Assembly (NCBI GenBank): GCA_002633025.1
Contig: NMRB01000020.1
Coordinates: 67,381 to 131,380 of the forward strand
Length of the DNA: 64,000 nucleotides
Direction: 5' to 3'
From: Notospermus geniculatus
Taxonomy: Eukaryota > Nemertea > Pilidiophora > Heteronemertea > Lineidae
Part shown: in pieces, positions 61,101-64,000 of the stretch
Position numbering within the stretch: position 1 is the stretch's first letter
Layout of the letters: each line of letters begins with the position of its first letter
The notes under the pieces: model-generated
Told to the model about the DNA's origin: nothing
Database searches by the model: none
Seen by the model: only the letters and a program-made list of their open reading frames with translations
Made by a program: the position numbers and the translations under genes

Positions 61101-62627
61101 ACCAAGACAATTTTGTGCTTCAGCAGCACTTACCAGAACCCATCACCCCACAGGGATAACAATGATTATAACAGGACACTAGATGTTACTTTTTGCCAGA
61201 TCTGTGTTAGGAAAGCTCTTCATAAATGATTTACCACTGACCCAATATACAGACATGGTTGTGAGGCATGGAGCCAGAATTTTCCTGGTGCCTGGTTTTG
61301 TAACAGTTCTGCAACTGGTTTGAGTGATGCACTCATTAGAAGGGAGAGAACATTGACACCTCAGCATTCATACATGTATTTGAAATTGTAACAGCTATGC
61401 AGCCGCCTGTATCAGGAATTGGTTGAAGGGTAGAGACAGTCATCTTCAAGAAAGTCACAAGAGACTATTGTTCACCCCTAGTTTCATATTTGCTGGAGAA
61501 AGGATGGCCAGGCTGGGAAATGGCTGAATGATAGTATAGGAGGAGGGGTGGAGTGATCAGTTGGCAATAGCGTGGTGTGATTATGCAGTAATGTTTGTGA
61601 CGTGGGGCAATGAAACAGCTACTGATTGAAAGGGACCATGTCCACTTGGATGAGAAAAGGGACAGAAAAGAGGGATGCAATGTACAAGCAAAATCAATTG
61701 AGGAAATCGTATGATATGATACAATGTTGCATCATTCAACCCTGTGACCTTGATATTACAACTCCAGGACTTCGAAGCCACCAAGACTGTTCTATAGGAC
61801 AACCTGTCACTTGAAACTCCCTTAAGCCTGTACATCCGTCACCAACAGCAAGCCAAACACACCAGCAGGAACGGCCTCCAAACTCAAGTACCAGTACTCT
61901 CTGAGGGGATACACAGTGTCGTACCATAAAAGATTTTACTCACTGGGTACTGACCCTCAGCATCATATTTGTTCAGATTCACCGAACCTTACAGATGGAA
62001 ATAGGCGAATTGGAAGCAAAGCGTCTACCTCACTCCTGCATCCCAAATTAACTTACCTCTCCGTCAAAATTGAAATATGCTCATCAACCTCATCAACACT
62101 GAGAATTGTAAGAGAAGACAGGAAAAGGATGAAACAAATATAGCTGTAGTTGTGCTCTCCAAGCTATACGAACTTCTTTCAACAACTTCTTATCATGACA
62201 AATGAAGCCTACTGTGATTTGAAATACAAAAGCGAGAGCATTTTCTAATTGAAAGTAGTTGGAAATGTAAGAGATGATGCTGGACGTCATACCCATTTCT
62301 CCTGTCCCCTTCTGACAATTTGTTTGACAGGACCAATAATGATATGTTATTAATCTAGTGACCTAAAATATTCTAAATTTACTACATAACGGAATCCTTA
62401 AGAGTCAAGCCAATCAGAAAACCTTTTACAATACACTAGGAAAAACACACTTCTAAAACCTTACCTCGTATTTCTTATTGAAATACCTTTCCTCTTTTTT
62501 AGCACCTTCCCGTTTTTGGCCCAGCTGATTAAAGGTTTGGGGTAACCTTTCACTCGGCACTTGATTCTGACACTTTCACCTTCTTCGATGATGATGTCCT
62601 CTATGGGTTTGATTTTTGGAGGTTTTG
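24258..62627 (-). CDS. NRG: neuregulin-like Ig-EGF transmembrane growth-factor precursor (5' end outside window)
   Basis: Nine exons read right to left: 62627-62465, 58893-58784, 48011-47835, 47119-47018, 43784-43670, 35668-35598, 28789-28687, 25386-25235, 25117-24258. Splice phases agree throughout, giving about 616 residues to the stop. Order: one I-set Ig domain, a Ser/Thr-rich spacer likely O-glycosylated, one EGF domain with six Cys, a stalk of about 20 residues, one membrane helix, a basic stop-transfer region and a cytoplasmic tail of about 330 residues. This order, the EGF split between Cys4 and Cys5, and the KARKRRKAFREGQELRKRL juxtamembrane region match vertebrate neuregulins. These are shed by proteolysis, and the EGF domain binds ErbB receptors. 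The signal peptide lies beyond the right edge. It could instead be called a Vein-like ligand, but Vein lacks the transmembrane segment. Confidence 0.88.
25235..25386 (-). CDS. NRG: NRG-like exon: juxtamembrane cytoplasmic region
   Basis: Encodes KRRKAFREGQELRKRLRE, LESNNEAKQFPNPTIGKK and SIKRSNSV. A basic, amphipathic stop-transfer helix. The donor (GTTAAT) is weak; two other GT sites within 12 bases (GTAATA, GTGTAG) would keep the same phase and change only one to three residues. Confidence 0.82.
25771..25922. mobile_element. MITE with about 40-bp inverted arms in NRG-like intron
   Basis: The left arm ATGCCCGCTGTACACGATCA mirrors the right arm TGATCATGTACAGCGGGCAT. The duplicated block described next begins inside the right arm. 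Confidence 0.8.
25883..28522. repeat. tandem 1.2-kb duplication in the NRG-like intron
   Basis: 25883-27097 and 27297-28522 are near-identical (for example CAGCACTGTCACGTAAGATA, AATGCAGTTTAATTGCAG-like stretches, CTAAGCGTAATCGCACGTGA), separated by a 199-bp element. The second copy ends about 165 bp upstream of the transmembrane exon donor side. No exon lies in either copy. Confidence 0.9.
27098..27296. mobile_element. repetitive element with (GAC)n tract between duplicate copies
   Basis: It contains CCGAAACTTGGTGTCATAGG and ACCAAGTTTCAGACCAATAG, then an imperfect GAC/GGAC microsatellite at about 27219-27262, and closes CACCCCAGGTGAGCTA. GTGAGCTA occurs at both ends in the same orientation. 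Repeats with this texture are known from many marine invertebrate genomes; I cannot assign a class. Confidence 0.6.
28687..28789 (-). CDS. NRG: NRG-like exon: transmembrane segment
   Basis: Encodes AEHQHQDRV, then the hydrophobic run ITILGIVIGLLVLIGIFIGA and YCKA. One membrane helix is followed by basic residues, giving a type I orientation. Phase 1 in, phase 2 out (AG|GTAAGT). Confidence 0.93.
29308..29555. mobile_element. diverged inverted-repeat element upstream of TM exon
   Basis: Left TCTCAACCACAACCTCGATC mirrors right GATCAAGGTTGTGGTTGCGA. Arms of about 80 bp at roughly 80% identity, so an older insertion than most in this window. Confidence 0.65.
30707..30748. other. assembly gap (42 N)
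   Basis: A run of N bordered on the right by A-run and C-run homopolymers (AAAAAAAGG, CCCCCCCCCC), typical of a read breakdown at low complexity. Confidence 0.95.
30866..32007. repeat. tandem 0.5-kb duplication split by a MITE arm
   Basis: 30866-31408 and 31499-32007 share CCATTACCCATGTCATTGG, the GGCATGCAAGGGCAGATGTA stretch and the end TTTTGA-GAGATTCCCAA. Between them (31409-31498) lies one arm of MITE family A. No coding exon lies in either copy. Confidence 0.9.
31408..31498. mobile_element. single arm of MITE family A
   Basis: CTATCACTCCAATAGAGCGC, then AGCACCTGACGGGTC, matches the left arm at 23207 but carries a 16-base insertion (GCTAGCTAGGCCTACA) and no opposing arm. Confidence 0.75.
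32008..35597. other. NRG-like intron sequence, no gene seen
   Basis: AT-rich intronic sequence between the duplicated block and the second EGF exon. A plus-strand ORF at 32621-32986 opens with a hydrophobic, signal-like segment but has no other support. Confidence 0.5.
35598..35668 (-). CDS. NRG: NRG-like exon: EGF domain, Cys5-Cys6, and stalk
   Basis: A 71-nt exon that is easy to miss because it has no ATG. After the TTGCTCAG acceptor the phase-2 frame reads CPPDFTGERCETKDLFILLR, then EIK, ending A|GTATGT in phase 1. It completes the EGF third loop (C-x8-C with G-x-R-C; vertebrate CPNEFTGDRC). Vertebrate neuregulins encode this loop in the alternatively used alpha/beta exons. Confidence 0.92.
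35669..38357. other. NRG-like intron sequence, no gene seen
   Basis: Contains a cluster of ATGCAT words at 35947-36046, an imperfect two-unit tandem repeat (TGTGTAGACAAGATG) at 37481-37545 and the start of an inverted-repeat element. No exon found. Confidence 0.5.
38358..38801. mobile_element. inverted-repeat element with 26-bp ends
   Basis: The left end TGTGACCTGTTCCAGGAAAA, then CCATCC, is exactly mirrored by the right end GGATGG, then TTTTCCTGGAACAGGTCACA. The interior ends in A/T homopolymers (38697-38740). No clear target duplication. Confidence 0.7.
39169..39329 (-). other. candidate Ig-like exon in NRG-like intron
   Basis: After a TTCTTTTAG acceptor at 39330 the frame reads PSYTLPEYLLGEDRRYLYSR, KLRKLSISGLDISTVDDTVW, EWCSCDN and EGDW, then a possible donor (TG|GTACAT). 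The L-x-I-x-x-L...D-D-x-x-W-x-C pattern looks like strands E and F of an Ig-like domain. No matching first half was found nearby, and the TTTTAG-acceptor phase (0) does not fit the flanking NRG exons. It could be a cassette exon using another acceptor, a relic, or chance. Confidence 0.3.
39330..41645. other. NRG-like intron sequence, no gene seen
   Basis: Intronic, AT-rich. Around 40735-40815 the degenerate word TTGCACAGGACAT repeats about four times. Nothing else was recognised. Confidence 0.5.
41646..41746. mobile_element. short hAT-like non-autonomous element
   Basis: The ends CAGGGCCGTATTTAG and TAAATATGGCCCTG form an imperfect inverted repeat of about 14 bp, with poly-G and poly-C tracts just inside each end. 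CAGGG..CCCTG ends are typical of hAT elements. A target-site duplication could not be identified. Confidence 0.55.
42458..42578. mobile_element. 121-bp near-perfect palindrome
   Basis: GGACACTTGCACAGGCAAAA, then TCACTGGTGAATGGTGAGAT, is mirrored exactly on the right (ending TTTTGCCTGTGCAAGTGTCC). The palindrome continues inward (ATTCTGTAGTTA/TAACTACAGAAT) with one 5-base asymmetry. Probably a hairpin MITE; a chimeric-read artefact is possible. Confidence 0.75.
43670..43784 (-). CDS. NRG: NRG-like exon: EGF domain, Cys1-Cys4
   Basis: Encodes GHYYPCEKQTYCLNGGTC, then VYLPAFKAQFC. Spacing C-x5-C-x5-C-x10-C. CLNGGTC parallels CVNGGEC of NRG1. Leaves in phase 2, immediately after Cys4. Confidence 0.93.
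43910..44391. mobile_element. inverted-repeat element with arms built of 10-bp units
   Basis: The left end CGTACTAAAAAAACTCTCTT mirrors the right end AAGAGATATTTTTTAGTAGT. Both arms consist of degenerate tandem units like CTTGGGTGTT with 10-bp spacing. Only 127 bp upstream of the EGF1 exon acceptor. A second element is nested inside. Confidence 0.7.
44088..44295. mobile_element. element nested in the 43910-44391 element, TA target site
   Basis: GAGCTTGTGCAG and CTGCACAAGCTC form 12-bp ends, each flanked by TA. The interior is rich in GACGTC/ACGTC words. Confidence 0.65.
44396..46928. other. NRG-like intron sequence, no gene seen
   Basis: No exon, RNA gene or repeat was recognised here. Confidence 0.5.
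46931..47010. repeat. exact 40-bp tandem duplication next to the spacer B donor
   Basis: Two identical 40-bp units (starting TGTGTAGACAACATTCACTG) at 46931-46970 and 46971-47010, ending eight bases before the exon boundary on the intron side. Confidence 0.9.
47018..47119 (-). CDS. NRG: NRG-like exon: Ser/Thr-rich spacer B
   Basis: Phase 1 in and out, 102 nt: ESILNGNDSPSTSTTEVP, VTSSTTASLPLTTSD. A symmetrical cassette-type exon with the same character as spacer A. Its donor is followed eight bases into the intron by a 40-bp tandem repeat. Confidence 0.87.
47835..48011 (-). CDS. NRG: NRG-like exon: Ser/Thr-rich spacer A
   Basis: Phase 1 in and out, 177 nt: MPWTRHTSPPNISSTIEP.. TSLIRSSTSRPSFTAATTS. 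About 40% Ser/Thr/Pro and no Cys, as in the glycosylated spacer of neuregulins. One NIS sequon. Because it is phase 1-1 it can be skipped without a frameshift. Confidence 0.85.
48012..49118. other. NRG-like intron sequence, no gene seen
   Basis: AT-rich intron with no features recognised. Confidence 0.5.
49119..50832. repeat. duplicated 0.5-kb block on both sides of the large gap
   Basis: 49119-49613 and 50332-50832 are near-identical from TTATTTCACCCACAA to CTTGTTAGTTGAT. The first copy stops exactly at the gap; the second continues into unique sequence. This is a typical sign of an unresolved allele or a collapsed tandem array. Confidence 0.88.
49614..50331. other. assembly gap (718 N)
   Basis: A run of N. 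Open frames shown across it have no meaning. Confidence 0.98.
50833..51840. other. NRG-like intron sequence, no gene seen
   Basis: AT-rich intron with no features recognised. Confidence 0.5.
51841..52232. mobile_element. possible non-autonomous element with CTGCGCTTCCA ends
   Basis: Left CTGCGCTTCCATTACAG is mirrored by right CTGTCGTGGAAGCGCAG. The interior repeats CCGGACTTATT-like words three times. More GC-rich than its flanks. Confidence 0.5.
52233..54855. other. NRG-like intron sequence, no gene seen
   Basis: No exon with acceptable splice borders was found on either strand. Confidence 0.5.
54861..55022 (+). mobile_element. hAT-like MITE, copy 1, 5-bp target duplication
   Basis: The ends CAGGGGCGGATCC and GGATCCGCACCTG are flanked by identical TGACA (54856-54860, 55023-55027). 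The inverted partner lies at 55755-55926. Confidence 0.88.
55575..55670. repeat. 96-bp hairpin with 39-bp arms
   Basis: CATCCTCCCACCGCGGGGCT on the left mirrors CTGCGGTGGGAGGATG on the right, and GGTCTTGCTCCTCTTCAT mirrors ATGAAGAGGAGCGAGACC. The loop is about 18 bases. It sits between the two inverted hAT-like copies. Confidence 0.8.
55755..55926 (-). mobile_element. hAT-like MITE, copy 2 (inverted), 5-bp target duplication
   Basis: Reverse-oriented relative to copy 1: starts CAGGTGCGGATCC, ends GGATCCGCCCCTG, flanked by identical CATTG (55750-55754, 55927-55931). The interior shares TTGACCGTGAAATTCTGAAA with the complement of copy 1. Confidence 0.88.
55932..57103. other. NRG-like intron sequence, no gene seen
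   Basis: AT-rich intron with no features recognised. Confidence 0.5.
57113..57444. mobile_element. foldback MITE with 9-bp target duplication
   Basis: Arms of about 125 bp (GCCGAATCGGTAGATGTCGT.. mirrored at the right end), nearly identical, are separated by about 75 bp. An exact 9-bp duplication GTTAGTAGC flanks it (57104-57112, 57445-57453). Each arm contains three successive CCTGGGTAA..TTACCCAGG hairpins. The 9-bp duplication and long arms suggest a Mutator-like (MULE) non-autonomous element. Confidence 0.9.
58371..58664. mobile_element. outer inverted-repeat element
   Basis: GGGACCTTATTCACAAAGCT (left) mirrors AGCTTCGTGAATAACGTCCC (right); arms are about 32 bp. A second palindromic element is inserted next to its left arm. 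Confidence 0.75.
58405..58554. mobile_element. inner palindromic element nested in the preceding one
   Basis: GGGCCGTATGCACCAACGAC with GATTATCTTGAACTCATGCA mirrors the right arm ending GGTGCATATGGCCC. Arms are about 58 bp with a short centre. Confidence 0.78.
58784..58893 (-). CDS. NRG: NRG-like exon: Ig domain, second half
   Basis: Encodes RGSTVRIRKLRIRDAGNYAC, then IARNALQLTREE. The D-x-G-x-Y-x-C motif gives the second Ig Cys. Phase 2 in, phase 1 out. Confidence 0.93.
59427..59703. mobile_element. CpG-rich element with CAGTACGTT ends, TA target site
   Basis: CAGTACGTTTCAC and GTGCAACGTACTG are flanked by TA on each side. The interior is strikingly rich in CG dinucleotides and GC compared with the AT-rich intron (ATCCGCGG occurs twice). 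Confidence 0.65.
59706..62464. other. NRG-like intron sequence, no gene seen
   Basis: Includes a pyrimidine-rich low-complexity tract at about 61023-61086 (T with scattered C). No exon found. Confidence 0.5.
62465..62627 (-). CDS. NRG: NRG-like exon: Ig domain, first half
   Basis: Encodes KPPKIKPIEDIIIEEGESVR, then IKCRVKGYPKPLISWAKNGK: strands A to C of an I-set Ig domain with the first Cys and core Trp. Enters in phase 1, leaves in phase 2 (AG|GTAAGG). Confidence 0.93.
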
Positions 62628-64000
62628 CTACAATGAGAAAGAAGAGAAAACACAATCAGCAGACATGATCAACAAGACAAAAAAGGGGCAGACTGGATTT
62701 ATCTATGATGGGTCCTGAAGAATCTACATAATTACGTTTATACCATTAAAAGGACATTAAACTTGTTTCTAGAGTCACAATTGCTCTCTATGGTAATGTC
62801 ATCTTTCGCCTAATGGATCAAGCAACACTATGGTCCATCAAATAAATATGGATATTTGCTGGGTTTCCTCTATCTGCTGTATATAGCCTGCCATGTATAT
62901 TTTCTGCTAGCCACTGCAACAGACTTAGCTCACCCACTTGAAATGCAAAAGGCAGGGGCCTAGTTACATAAGTTGTTCCATTAGTGCTATTGCTAGCCTG
63001 GGATCAAGTAAAAGTAGCCTAAGGACACATCATATCAAATGACTTGGCATTCTGGCTCTTTGACACATCTAGGCCTACCATCTCACACAGGATTGCAGCT
63101 GCATGCACAAACGAAGGGCTTCTTCTTAGTGTGACATCACATTTAGAGTAACCACTGACGCACAACTCCAATTTCACCTCCAAGAAGTACATCAACAACA
63201 ACACCATTGACAACCACCCCTCTCCCTTATCTTGTCTGGCCAGCTTGTTGTCTCTAGCTAAAAATATCCTCTTCCTCTCCAGCCTGACCATGCCCAAATC
63301 TCATCAACAGTAATAAGATAGATAAACCCTGATAAGACTAGTTGGATTATCATCGTCTGTCTCATAGTCTGGCTTGAATGAAGAAGTAGGAAATGAAGAA
63401 TTCACAACTCAATTGTTCTGTCACGCTCTTGTCTGAGATGGAACCTGAATGATTCCCAGCATCCACATGCCCAAAATGTGGTTGTCAATAGCACAACTCT
63501 TCAGAGAGTAGGTTTTTGGACCAATGCTATTTGACTTCTAACTTGATTCAATTGTGATGGTGAGTCAATGACGCCAGGATGATGATGATGATGAAGAACA
63601 TCCCAGGAAGTTCAGCTGCAAAGATCTGTTGGGCAAATCGGAACATCCGATTTTATCAACGTAACCACACTCTATTTAGGGAACAAAGCTTAAACTTATG
63701 ACATATGAAGAACAAAATGAGGCAGGATGATAAAGAACCTCGCTTTTCTTCAAAGCGCCTCCAATTTGGTTTACCAATACCCCAACAGAATCATCCTGAC
63801 GATAGGTTTGGTAGGCGTACACTTGTCATCAAAATAGCAGCAAATTCTCCTTTGAGGTGCAAATCTCCTCAATTTCCAACATGAACCCTCCTGGTAAGAA
63901 TAAAGCAACATTTATACATAGGAATTTCCAAGGCAAGAATAGAAACCTCAATTATTGGATATTGCAGATGGGGGAGGAAAAGGAAGGTAAAGAAGGCAAT
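62628..64000. other. NRG-like intron upstream of the Ig exons
   Basis: No exon seen; the signal-peptide exon must lie beyond the window. A short GATGAT repeat occurs at about 63579-63593. Confidence 0.5.

Noticed and set aside
1-64000. CRISPR arrays, operons, rRNA genes, phage or plasmid functions
   Set aside because: The window is animal nuclear DNA with introns; no such structures were seen.

Overview
This is a eukaryotic, metazoan genomic window. Every real gene has short exons bounded by GT..AG introns. The base composition is AT-rich, with many short palindromic transposon remnants and recurrent words such as TACATGTA, TACCGGTA and AGGCCTA. Gene content and texture fit a marine invertebrate deuterostome, most likely an echinoderm or other ambulacrarian; this taxon is an inference from style, not proof.

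Layout. (1) 1-8846, minus strand: TECPR1, the tectonin-repeat autophagy/lysosome-damage protein. Thirteen coding exons can be assembled with matching splice phases, giving about 1,000 residues; the C-terminus runs off the left edge. A 107-codon coiled-coil ORF lies on the plus strand inside its intron 12. (2) 8847-11448: intergenic head-to-head promoter region with TGACGT motifs and several inverted-repeat elements. (3) 11449-16933, plus strand: IVD, mitochondrial isovaleryl-CoA dehydrogenase, complete at 428 residues in 12 exons. A tandem duplication copies exons 1(part)-2-3-4(part). Intron 10 holds a broken retroelement-like ORF on the minus strand. (4) 16934-24257: IVD 3' region with two poly(A) signals and a tRNA-derived SINE, then about 6 kb of quiet sequence, probably the 3' UTR of the next gene plus the gap between convergent genes. 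(5) 24258-62627, minus strand: a neuregulin-like growth-factor precursor over about 38 kb: Ig domain (2 exons), Ser/Thr-rich spacer (2 exons), EGF domain (2 exons, split between Cys4 and Cys5), transmembrane exon and two cytoplasmic exons. The signal-peptide end lies beyond the right edge. All nine splice phases agree.

The introns are rich in small non-autonomous DNA transposons (flanked by TA, TAA, 5-bp or 9-bp repeats) with no transposase ORF in the window. Four separate blocks of about 0.5-1.3 kb are present as near-identical tandem copies. One flanks the 718-bp sequence gap, which raises the possibility that some are unmerged haplotypes of a very heterozygous genome rather than real duplications. 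The three main genes have unrelated jobs (membrane-damage response, leucine catabolism, ErbB-type signalling) and form no functional cluster.
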